NCBI GenBank assembly: GCA_042218065.1
Contig: JBDGRL010000094.1
Span: forward strand, 1 to 17,303
Source: JBDGRJ01 sp042218065
Lineage (GTDB): Bacteria; Patescibacteriota; Patescibacteriia; Magasanikbacterales; UBA922
Direction: 5' to 3'
Length of the DNA stretch: 17,303 nucleotides
Of this stretch, positions 7,213 to 13,882 are shown in pieces. The notes under the pieces are model-generated. The model searched no databases and was not told the DNA's origin. It saw only the letters and a list, made by a program, of their open reading frames with translations. The first letter of the stretch is position 1. The number at the start of each line of letters is the position of its first letter. The position numbers were made by a program, and so were the translations under genes.

Positions 7213-8643
7213 CTATTTGTTTTTAAAATCTTTATATATTTTCGGTTGTTCTTCTCCTTTTACTTCAAGCTTGCCCCACGCACCCCGATCCAGTCTAGAT
7301 AAAGCATGATCCACAGGGGTATAACTACCGGGTACTTCCGTCTTAAACTCAACCGTTACAGCTTGACCAGCTGCTACCGGTACAGTTTCTGCATTTGTTT
7401 CTCTAGGCACATCAAAATCCCCGGCATACACCCGATCAAAAATCTCTCCGATCATATGAAATGAGCTGATCTTCGAGTTGCCCATATTTCCAAAGAATAA
7501 TCTTACCTCATCACCCACTTCAGCTTCCATCTTATGCTCCCCTGTTATTCCATGCGGCTTACCGTTGAAGGTATAGTAGGTAGGGTTCTCATTTAACATC
7601 TTCCTTGGAGCAAATCCTTGAAAGCCTTTTTCTCCCATCGGTCCTTTTGTATACAACTCACCTTGAAATAAGACAAACTCTTTATCCACTTTTTTCATAC
7701 CTTTTCTTGGTTCTACAATGATGCCGCCAAACATCTGGTTTGAGATATGCGTCGGAATATTATGACTAGCACAGTGGTACACGTAAAAACCTTCTTTCAT
7801 TGCTTTAAATTTGATAGTTTTTTCTTCCCCCGGTTTGATGTTTTTCAATACACCCGCTCCTCCACCCGGACCGGTCACGGCATGTAGATCAATAGAGTGC
7901 TCATGGGTACTTGTTTTATCATTCTTTAAAGTCAAGATCACAGTATCACCTTTTTTGACCCTTAAAATCGGACCCGGTACCTTTGCTTTTTTCCCTGGTC
8001 TTTTATACGTCCAGTAATAATAAAAGGTGCCATCCGCAAGTTCTGATACTACTTCCTGGGCAGTAAGAGTAATATGTACAGTGGAAGTATTTTTTCTCTC
8101 TATTTGGTCAGGCAAATTAGCTGGATCCCGGACAATATCTTCTTGCACAGGAAGCTGGGTAAAATCTTGCAGTCTCTCAAAATTTTTTTTATTAAATTGA
8201 GTATAAAACTCTTCCATATGCATCGGACCCTGCCCCGGACCAAAAGAAGCTAAGGGTTCAGAAGTATCTTTTAGACCTATGTATAAGCTGAAGATAATAC
8301 CAAATATAGCAATGATAAATAAAAAAGAGACTGATTGTGGCAGCTCCCAGATCTCCTTTTTGTATAAATCATATACCAACCCTACACTTAACAGCACTAC
8401 TATCGCTATTCCTGTCAGGCTAATGATATTTATATTATCCGCAATCACTGAAAAAACGGCTTTTTGGGTTACAATCTGTTCTTTTTTTGCCTTAGTGTGA
8501 CTTGAGTTAGCATTTTCCTTAGCAACCTCCTTAGAAACTTTTGATTCTTGTTGGGTCCCATGATCACTATGGCTTTCTGCTGGAGAAAAAGGTACCAACA
8601 AAACCGAAGCAATTACTAAGCATAAAACTAATTTATTCTTCAT
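7213..8643 (-). CDS. nirK: Membrane-anchored copper-containing nitrite reductase (NirK type)
   Basis: Reduces nitrite to nitric oxide outside the cytoplasm. The 476 residues begin with a signal-like segment (1-23), a His/Lys/Glu-rich stretch (24-60) and two transmembrane helices (about 71-91 and 104-123). Two cupredoxin domains follow. Type 1 Cu ligands are His249, Cys291, His299 and Met304. Type 2 Cu ligands are His254, His290 and His446 (in VDHALSR). The catalytic Asp252 (HSIDLH) and His396 (SSFHMIGEIFD) are both present, so the enzyme looks competent. SSFHxIGEIFD is the motif of the non-Alcaligenes (Geobacillus-like) group. The stop is TAG. No electron donor cupredoxin or cytochrome is in the window. 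NirK-like genes have been reported in Parcubacteria; detoxification or fortuitous respiration are both possible. No clear promoter was found in the 135 bp upstream. Confidence 0.92.
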   Translation of the reverse strand: MKNKLVLCLVIASVLLVPFSPAESHSDHGTQQESKVSKEVAKENANSSHTKAKKEQIVTQKAVFSVIADNINIISLTGIAIVVLLSVGLVYDLYKKEIWELPQSVSFLFIIAIFGIIFSLYIGLKDTSEPLASFGPGQGPMHMEEFYTQFNKKNFERLQDFTQLPVQEDIVRDPANLPDQIERKNTSTVHITLTAQEVVSELADGTFYYYWTYKRPGKKAKVPGPILRVKKGDTVILTLKNDKTSTHEHSIDLHAVTGPGGGAGVLKNIKPGEEKTIKFKAMKEGFYVYHCASHNIPTHISNQMFGGIIVEPRKGMKKVDKEFVLFQGELYTKGPMGEKGFQGFAPRKMLNENPTYYTFNGKPHGITGEHKMEAEVGDEVRLFFGNMGNSKISSFHMIGEIFDRVYAGDFDVPRETNAETVPVAAGQAVTVEFKTEVPGSYTPVDHALSRLDRGAWGKLEVKGEEQPKIYKDFKNK

Positions 8644-8778
8644 ACTATTTAATTATCTTTTTTAAAAAATTTAAATGAATCACAGTTCTTAGCTGTTTTT
8701 TTGATGTCAGTTGAAAATAAACTGAGCAGATGTATTATTATCTTACATTTTTTATCAGTATATTTCATAATATTCTAA

Positions 8779-9486
8779 TTAATTTCTGATTTTAACTTCT
8801 TGAACCGTTTGTTCAAAGATTTTAGCAATCTCTTCATGTTCCCGATCGGAAAAAGATTCATATCTGGCAAAACTTGGATCAAGAGTATGGCCTGAGTTAT
8901 ATTTCTGCAGATACATAATATCCGCTCCTTCAATCATCTCAGCCATATTTTTGAAATTTTCTTCTGTATGAACTCCTTTTATTATTGTAGATCTAAACTC
9001 ATACTCTATATTTGAGTTCATTAATAATTCTATGCTTTCTTTGATTTTGTCAGGATCTACGGAGCCACCCGCCAACTCAAAGTAATTATCAAAATCCGTT
9101 TTTATATCAACAGCTATATAATCCACTAGATTTCGATCAATTGCCTCTTTTAATACTTTTGGCTTATTGCCATTACTGTCCAGCTTGACCTCATAATCAA
9201 ACTTATCTTTTATTTCTTCTATAAATTCCAGTAGATCCTCCATCATCGTCGGTTCTCCACCGGAGATAACTATGCCATCCAGAAGTTCTTCTCTCTTTTG
9301 TAAAAAATTAAAAACTGCTTCTTTGGAAATAAAAGTGTCTTTAATTTTTTCAATCTTCTCCGGCAATACAAACTCCGGATTATGACAATAACCACAACGA
9401 AAGTTGCATCCTGCAGTAAACAGGATGCAAGCTATCCGTCCCGGAAAATCCAGCTGAGTAAATTTCTGTATACCACTTATTCTCAT
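8779..9486 (-). CDS. nrdG: NrdG, radical SAM activase of anaerobic ribonucleotide reductase
   Basis: Uses a [4Fe-4S] cluster and S-adenosylmethionine to create the glycyl radical on NrdD. It has 235 residues. The cluster Cys residues are 27, 31 and 34 in CNFRCGYCHNP, and the SAM-binding GGEP is at 76-79, preceded by DGIVIS. The start FTQLDFPGRIACILFTAGCN is typical of the longer bacterial NrdG/PflA-like group. It stands 67 bp after the small glycyl-radical gene and shares its upstream promoter-like sequence. The radical generator and the radical carrier are therefore probably made from one mRNA. It depends on Fe-S assembly, which the suf operon in this window could supply. Confidence 0.93.
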   Translation of the reverse strand: MRISGIQKFTQLDFPGRIACILFTAGCNFRCGYCHNPEFVLPEKIEKIKDTFISKEAVFNFLQKREELLDGIVISGGEPTMMEDLLEFIEEIKDKFDYEVKLDSNGNKPKVLKEAIDRNLVDYIAVDIKTDFDNYFELAGGSVDPDKIKESIELLMNSNIEYEFRSTIIKGVHTEENFKNMAEMIEGADIMYLQKYNSGHTLDPSFARYESFSDREHEEIAKIFEQTVQEVKIRN

Positions 9487-9553
9487 TAGATGACACTCAA
9501 CTATTTATTTAATATGCCATAGTCGCTTATCGACGCGCCTGTCTTTGTAGCTA

Positions 9554-9772
9554 TTACGCCGGCTGACAAACGTTCTGTTCTTCACTGTATTCACTCATAA
9601 AGCGGGTATTGGCGGATTTGCATTCTTCAAATCTCTTACGAGAAAAATGCTCGGACTTTTTGCCGGGGTTGTATTCTGACATAGGTCGGAAATAACCCAT
9701 AACTCGAGTCCATACTTCACACTTAGTACGATCCTCCTTGGTAACCTCGTCTTGGATGTCTTGGTTGGACAT
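9554..9772 (-). CDS. Free-standing glycyl-radical domain of anaerobic ribonucleoside-triphosphate reductase (NrdD C-terminal part)
   Basis: 72 residues matching the extreme C-terminus of class III NrdD. RTKCEVWTRVMGYFRP (15-30) carries the glycyl-radical RVxGY motif with Gly26 as the predicted radical site. The conserved NPGKKSEHFSRKRFEE (35-50) follows. In ordinary NrdD this segment comes directly after the zinc-binding Cys cluster. Here the nrdD gene ends after that cluster, and this ORF supplies the missing piece. It has its own ATG and promoter-like sequence, and is followed by nrdG. It would dock into the NrdD active site, much as YfiD/GrcA replaces the radical domain of pyruvate formate-lyase. 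Two extra Cys residues lie at 51 and 69. The motif is certain; separate translation and complementation are inferred. Confidence 0.85.
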   Translation of the reverse strand: MSNQDIQDEVTKEDRTKCEVWTRVMGYFRPMSEYNPGKKSEHFSRKRFEECKSANTRFMSEYSEEQNVCQPA

Positions 9773-9801
9773 AAGATATTTATTAATTATTAAACTTACT
9801 T

Positions 9802-9838
9802 CATTACATTAAACACAGAAGTTGTAAAAAGGTTTCAA
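9802..9838 (-). promoter_or_regulatory. Promoter-like sequence shared with nrdD, upstream of glycyl-radical ORF and nrdG
   Basis: A 37-bp block identical at 33 positions to 12637-12673 upstream of nrdD. On the minus strand it reads TTGAAA (-35 candidate, 9833-9838), a 19-bp spacer, and TTTAAT (-10 candidate, 9808-9813), then GTAATG. Only a 5-bp stretch in the spacer differs. It ends 29 bp before the ATG, against 26 bp at nrdD. Confidence 0.65.
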
Positions 9839-9903
9839 TTCTCTCCCACTTCAGGCTCAAAATCTATAAATAAGGCAGCTTCTTACATCTTGGATTATCT
9901 AGT

Positions 9904-9939
9904 TTGATAACGTTTTACAATATGATATACTGTAAAACG
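9904..9939 (+). promoter_or_regulatory. Promoter/operator of the antitoxin-toxin pair
   Basis: The inverted repeat CGTTTTACA (9911-9919) / TGTAAAACG (9931-9939) flanks a TATGATATAC centre. It overlaps a possible TTGATA (9904-9909) and TATACT (9925-9930) pair with a short 15-bp spacer. It lies 22 bp before the AbrB-like antitoxin ATG. AbrB/MazE-family antitoxins commonly bind such palindromes to repress their own operon. Confidence 0.6.
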
Positions 9940-9961
9940 GTAATAAAATTAACAAAAATCC

Positions 9962-10195
9962 ATGGAACAAGTAAAAATAAGCTCAAAATATCAAATGGTA
10001 ATTCCGAAACAAATCCGAGAAAAACTTAATATTGAAAAAGGGGATACGGTTCTTGTGAAAAAAATGGATGATGGCGTCTATATCACCAACCAACCGAACA
10101 GTTGGAGTGAATATGGGAAAGGACTGGGAAAACAGGTATGGGAAGATGTAGATCCAATAAACTATGTGAGGGAGCAAAGAGAGTCTTGGGGATAA
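9962..10195 (+). CDS. AbrB/MazE-like antitoxin (SpoVT-AbrB fold)
   Basis: 77 residues. Residues 1-45 form the swapped-hairpin DNA-binding domain (VKISSKYQMVIPKQIREKLNIEKGDTVLV), with the family pattern of a strand, VIPKQIR, then KGD. The C-terminal 30 residues are aromatic and charged (WSEYGKGLGKQVWEDVD), the usual part that covers the toxin active site. It is followed after 7 bp by a PIN-domain gene and preceded by a palindromic operator. No ribosome site is evident. Assigned as the antitoxin of a VapBC-like type II module. Confidence 0.88.
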   Translation: MEQVKISSKYQMVIPKQIREKLNIEKGDTVLVKKMDDGVYITNQPNSWSEYGKGLGKQVWEDVDPINYVREQRESWG

Positions 10196-10202
10196 GAAAG
10201 AT

Positions 10203-10646
10203 ATGAATAAAGAAGAAATACACAAATTTTTAGATGAACACCGAAATATTTACTTGGACGTGATGATTTTCATTTACTATTTTGAGGAGAATCTTGAATT
10301 TCTGGATCAAGTAACTGCCATTTTTGAAGCTATAGAACAGGATAGGAATAAAGGGTTTGTGTCAAAACTGATATTCTCCGAGCTTCTGGTGCATCCTTAC
10401 AAAAAAGATATGAATCGCTTAATTGTAAATTATATTGACTTTCTTCATAACTATCCGAATCTAAAACTAATCCCTGCTAAAGAAGAAATACTTATCAACT
10501 CAGCTTCCCTTCGAGCCCAACATAACCTATCCACTCCTGACGCCATACACACTGCTTCTGCTATTGAAGCTGGGTGTACGGGCTTGATAACTGCAGATCA
10601 ACAAATTAAATGCTCAAAGTTGGATATCCTTTGTTTGGAAAATTAA
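10203..10646 (+). CDS. PIN-domain ribonuclease toxin (VapC-like)
   Basis: 147 residues. The PIN acidic residues are in place: Asp19 (YLDVMIFIYYFE), Glu60 (IFSELLVHP), Asp113 (STPDAIHTASAI) and Asp132 (LITADQQI), so a Mg2+-dependent RNase site is complete. VapC toxins cleave tRNA or rRNA and arrest growth until neutralised. The gene follows its antitoxin by 7 bp and is convergent with nrdD, whose stop lies 87 bp away. The gap has only a short palindrome GAAAATTAATTTTC (10638-10651), which overlaps the toxin stop. The pair is on the opposite strand to, and inserted within, the nrd locus. Confidence 0.85.
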   Translation: MNKEEIHKFLDEHRNIYLDVMIFIYYFEENLEFLDQVTAIFEAIEQDRNKGFVSKLIFSELLVHPYKKDMNRLIVNYIDFLHNYPNLKLIPAKEEILINSASLRAQHNLSTPDAIHTASAIEAGCTGLITADQQIKCSKLDILCLEN

Positions 10647-10732
10647 TTTTCAAATCAATTAATTCAAAACTCAGGACAAAGATGCAGTCCGGGTGGTTTA
10701 TAAAAAACTGTTTTGAAGCTCAAAGAATAACT

Positions 10733-12610
10733 TTACACATGCGCTTCTTCACTGACATAATCTTCACGCCACTCCTCGTCAATAGTATTATCTTCTTCAT
10801 AACCAATCTCTTCATCGCATTTTGGACAGAAGTCGTGTTCACCGGAAAGATAGCCATGCTTAGGACAGATCGAGAAAGTCGGTGTAATCGTAAAGTAAGG
10901 CAGATGGAAATTCTCTAAAGTACGCTTTACCATCTTTTTGCACATTTCAGGTGAGCTAACTTTTTCGCTCATATAACCATGAAGGACCGTACCTCCTGTG
11001 TATCTTGTCTGTAGATCATCTTGCAATTCAAGTGCTTCAAACAAGTCATCCGTATATCCGGTAGGAATCTGGGTGGAGTTGGTATAATAAGGTGCTTCTT
11101 CTGTGCCTGCCTGGATAATATCATCAAACTTTTTTTGGTCCTCTTTTCCAAACCTGTAAGTAGTCCCCTCTGCCGGAGTGGCTTCCAGATTATATAGATT
11201 GCCAGTCTCTTCTTGATAATCTTTCAACTTATCTCTCATAAAATCCAAGATTTCTTTGGCAAACTCTTGACCCCACTCGGTAGTAATATTTTCCTCATCA
11301 TCGGTAAAGTTTCTGATAGCTTCGTTAACGCCGTTAATACCTATTGTCGAAAAATGATTTTCTAGGCTGCCTAAATAGCGCTTGGTATAAGGAAACAATC
11401 CTCTATCCATCCATTTTTTGATCTCCTTGCGCTTTATCTCAAGCGAAGTTTTTGCCATCGCCATCAGCTCCTCAATCCGCTCATAGAATCCTTGTTTATC
11501 GCCCGCATACTGATAGCCGATACGAGCAGCGTTTAAAGTAACAACTCCAATCGAACCTGTCATTTCAGCAGAACCAAACAGCCCGTTACCTCGTTTTTTA
11601 AGTTCTGTCTTATCTAACTGTAGACGACAACACATCGACCGTATATCACCGGGCTCCATATCTGAGTTAATAAAGTTTTGAAAATATGGAGTACCGTATT
11701 TTGCTGTCATTTTAAACAGTAAATCTGTATTTTTACCGTCCCAGTCAAAATTTTCACTGATATTATAGGTAGGAATCGGAAAAGTGAAAGTGCGCCCATT
11801 TTTATCTCCAGACATCATAACCTTGATAAAACACTCATTGATCAGATCGACCTCTTCTTGCAGTTCCCCAAAGGTATAATCAAATTCTTCACCGCCTAAT
11901 TCTAGGCGCTCATCTTGAAGCCCTTCCGGCACTTTCCAGTCCATTGTGATATTCGTAAACGGAGTCTGAGTGCCCCAACGTGAAGGAATATTTACATTAA
12001 ATACAAAAGATTGTAGACACTGATAAACATAATCATACTTTTTATCTGCTATATACTCTTCTTTTTCTTCTTTACTATCAAAACTCATTTCGTATTCTTC
12101 AATCTCATCTCTTAGCTCCTCTTCGTACTTTTTGACAAAAGGGGATAGATAAGTATCGAAACTGGAGAAAGCTTGCGCACCGGCCCACTCATTCTGCAGA
12201 GTTCCAAAAAAGTTTACTATCTGAGCTACAGCCGAGTTTAAATGTTTCGGCGGTCCAGATTCTACCTTTTTATCAACGCCGTTAAATCCTTCTTCTAGTA
12301 ACATACGAAGACTCCAGCCGGCACAATAACCNNNNNNNNNNNNNNNNNNNNNNNNNNNNNNNNNNNNNNNNNNNNNNNNNNNNNNNNNNNNNNNNNNNNN
12401 NNNNNNNNNNNNNNNNNNNNNNNNNNNNNNNGGTACCTCATCTGCATACAGCTCCTCTAGCCGAGCTAAGACATCAGCCGCCAATATTTCGGGGGTCACA
12501 GCATCAACTTTGCCTACAGATGAGATAGCTTTATCTATAGCACTCTCTATTTTCTCAAGTTCAAAATCTACTATAGAGCCATTGCGTTTTTGGACCTTGT
12601 TAATCACCAT
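10733..12610 (-). CDS. nrdD: NrdD, anaerobic ribonucleoside-triphosphate reductase catalytic body, without the glycyl-radical end
   Basis: Class III ribonucleotide reductase, making dNTPs without oxygen. The N-terminal ATP-cone (MVINKVQKRNGSIVDFELEKI) runs into a 100-N assembly gap at 12332-12431. After it come GYCAGWSL, SGPPKH, WAGAQAFSSFDTYL, the MCCRLQL segment (codons near 11622-11634), the FGSAEMTGSIGVVTLN strand, and the C-terminal zinc-site-like CPKHGYLSGEHDFCPKC. The protein then ends in an acidic tail (EEDNTIDEEW...), where single-chain NrdD would continue into RVxGY. No frameshift connects it to that segment, which is encoded separately at 9554-9772. The span across the gap is nominal. 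Family comparison suggests roughly 100 residues are missing there, more than the N run allows. Start chosen at the ATP-cone Met. Confidence 0.92.
   Translation of the reverse strand: MVINKVQKRNGSIVDFELEKIESAIDKAISSVGKVDAVTPEILAADVLARLEELYADEVXXXXXXXXXXXXXXXXXXXXXXXXXXXXXXXXXXGYCAGWSLRMLLEEGFNGVDKKVESGPPKHLNSAVAQIVNFFGTLQNEWAGAQAFSSFDTYLSPFVKKYEEELRDEIEEYEMSFDSKEEKEEYIADKKYDYVYQCLQSFVFNVNIPSRWGTQTPFTNITMDWKVPEGLQDERLELGGEEFDYTFGELQEEVDLINECFIKVMMSGDKNGRTFTFPIPTYNISENFDWDGKNTDLLFKMTAKYGTPYFQNFINSDMEPGDIRSMCCRLQLDKTELKKRGNGLFGSAEMTGSIGVVTLNAARIGYQYAGDKQGFYERIEELMAMAKTSLEIKRKEIKKWMDRGLFPYTKRYLGSLENHFSTIGINGVNEAIRNFTDDEENITTEWGQEFAKEILDFMRDKLKDYQEETGNLYNLEATPAEGTTYRFGKEDQKKFDDIIQAGTEEAPYYTNSTQIPTGYTDDLFEALELQDDLQTRYTGGTVLHGYMSEKVSSPEMCKKMVKRTLENFHLPYFTITPTFSICPKHGYLSGEHDFCPKCDEEIGYEEDNTIDEEWREDYVSEEAHV
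12332..12431. other. Assembly gap of 100 N inside nrdD
   Basis: Exactly 100 undetermined bases, a conventional placeholder. The reading frame happens to be kept across it. The flanking protein (ATP-cone before, GYCAGWSL after) implies that more than 33 residues are absent. Confidence 0.98.
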
Positions 12611-12636
12611 GAATTTTTTAATTAATTACTTATCTG

Positions 12637-12673
12637 CATTACATTAAACACAGAAATAAGAAAAAGGTTTCAA
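12637..12673 (-). promoter_or_regulatory. Promoter-like sequence upstream of nrdD, twin of 9802-9838
   Basis: On the minus strand TTGAAA (12668-12673), a 19-bp spacer and TTTAAT (12643-12648) repeat the layout found upstream of the glycyl-radical ORF, with 33 of 37 bases the same. The block ends 26 bp before the nrdD ATG. Conservation beyond the two hexamers (CTGTG before the -10, GTAATG after it) suggests a regulator site as well as a promoter. Confidence 0.65.
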
Positions 12674-12706
12674 AAATAAAAAATTTGCTAATCAGCAGTA
12701 TTTTTT

Positions 12707-13246
12707 ATGTTATTTTGTAATAGCTTTAATTTTAAGTTAACATTAAGAAAGTCAATCTTAATAAATAATGCTGGAATCTTTGCACCTAAACCTGCTGAAG
12801 AAATGGAAGAAAAAGAGTGGCAACAAACTCTGGAAATAAATCTAAAGGGTCAGTTTTTATGCGCTCAGAGATGCACAAAGGAAATGAAGAAAAATAACTG
12901 GGGTAGGATAATTAACATCTCCTCCATTGCTTCTGGTGAGGTGGGTATTGGTTTTCCTAATGCAGCTCACTATACAGCTTCTAAAGGAGGAATTAAGGGT
13001 CTGACAGAAACTCTAGCAGTAGAATGGGCTGATTATGATATTAATGTAAATGCTATAGCTCCAGGAGCAATAAAAACACCCATGACCGAAGATGTAAATA
13101 CAGAAGAGTTACTTGACGATATACCTTTAGGTAGGATAGGAGAGCCAGAAGAAGTTTCAAAAGCCGTATTATTTTTAGCTTCCAAAGAAGCCAGCTACAT
13201 TACAGGAACTACTCTCTATGTTGACGGCGGTTGGATGGCTAGTTAA
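12707..13246 (+). pseudogene. Truncated short-chain dehydrogenase/reductase
   Basis: The C-terminal two thirds of an SDR enzyme: ILINNAG (codons from 12755), the catalytic Ser in INISSIAS, Tyr and Lys in YTASKGG, NAIAPGAIKTPM, and the C-terminal ITGTTLYVDGGW. The first two strands and the nucleotide-binding TGxxxGxG are missing, about 75 residues. The 16 residues before ILINNAG (from an ATG at 12707) do not look like SDR sequence. Upstream DNA already belongs to the nrdD promoter, so the 5' part was lost by deletion or rearrangement. Without the cofactor site it should be inactive as a dehydrogenase. The remaining frame is intact, so the loss may be recent. Similar to FabG-like sugar or acyl reductases; substrate unknown. 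Confidence 0.8.
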
Positions 13247-13270
13247 ATTTCAATGTCAAACTCTTAATTT

Positions 13271-13876
13271 CTACACAAACAAAACAAATATACCACTGAT
13301 AATGGCTCCAATAATAGCTACAGATAAGCTTTTAGTATTGTGGTATTTTTCTTTTTTGAGGATGCGATAACCCACATAAAGAAAAGCACCAGCTGAAACC
13401 GCTCCTAAAATTGTGGCAATTTCTCCAACCTCTTGTAGAAAAATATACGTACCAAAAAAACTCACAAAAAGTACGATGTAGCCAACAAAGGGAACCCAGA
13501 TGCTGGTGGATTTTTTGGAACCGGCACCTCTAAGTATTGCAAACGCGGCAAAAAATTCTGGAAGCAGGTGTAAAATCATACCTCCAGCTAAAACTAACCC
13601 GAATGTCTGAGATATACCAAAAGCTAGTCCTGTCACCAAACCTTCGACTAAAGAGTGCAACCATAAAGCTGTAGCTGTCAAAGTTGGCGTTTCCGGATTT
13701 TCCATTTTGTGTAAAACTTTCTTTTGCGTCCACCAGAAAAATATTCCTAATGTAATCCAAATAAAAGCAAAATAACCCAAATCTTCAAAAGCATGCGGAA
13801 AACCATCAAATATTGCGACCCCTATAAATATACCTGCTGATAGTGGGGTAAGTAATTGTTTTATTTTTTTGTTCAT
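13271..13876 (-). CDS. ZIP-family-like divalent metal transporter
   Basis: 201 residues, nearly all hydrophobic, with about seven or eight predicted helices. The metal-site helices are recognisable: HSLVEG (His74, Glu78), as in the ZIP fourth helix HNxxEG, and HLLPEFFAA (His103, Glu107) in the next helix. It is shorter than typical ZIPs (about 250-300 residues). ZIP proteins move Zn2+, Fe2+ or Mn2+ into the cytosol; the metal cannot be told here. It starts 6 bp after the PAS-sigma gene and is clearly cotranscribed, so its expression may be under that sigma factor. It ends at TAG, convergent with the SDR remnant 24 bp away. Confidence 0.75.
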   Translation of the reverse strand: MNKKIKQLLTPLSAGIFIGVAIFDGFPHAFEDLGYFAFIWITLGIFFWWTQKKVLHKMENPETPTLTATALWLHSLVEGLVTGLAFGISQTFGLVLAGGMILHLLPEFFAAFAILRGAGSKKSTSIWVPFVGYIVLFVSFFGTYIFLQEVGEIATILGAVSAGAFLYVGYRILKKEKYHNTKSLSVAIIGAIISGIFVLFV

Positions 13877-13882
13877 TCTTAT

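Noticed and set aside
8655..8720. CTGTGATTCATT upstream of nirK, resembling the CTGTGTTTAATG of the nrd promoter blocks
   Set aside because: The similarity covers only about ten bases without the TTGAAA half or the spacing, so it could be chance in AT-rich DNA.
9983..10225. Minus-strand open frame opposite the antitoxin
   Set aside because: A shadow of the well-supported AbrB-like gene, with no domain and a low-complexity hydrophobic composition.
10638..10651. 14-bp perfect palindrome GAAAATTAATTTTC at the toxin gene end as a terminator
   Set aside because: It is entirely A-T except at its ends, has no loop and no T-run after it, and such palindromes are expected by chance here.
10610..10918. 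Open frame on the + strand overlapping the nrdD 3' end
   Set aside because: It lies antisense to conserved nrdD codons, has no recognisable domain and begins inside the PIN toxin gene.
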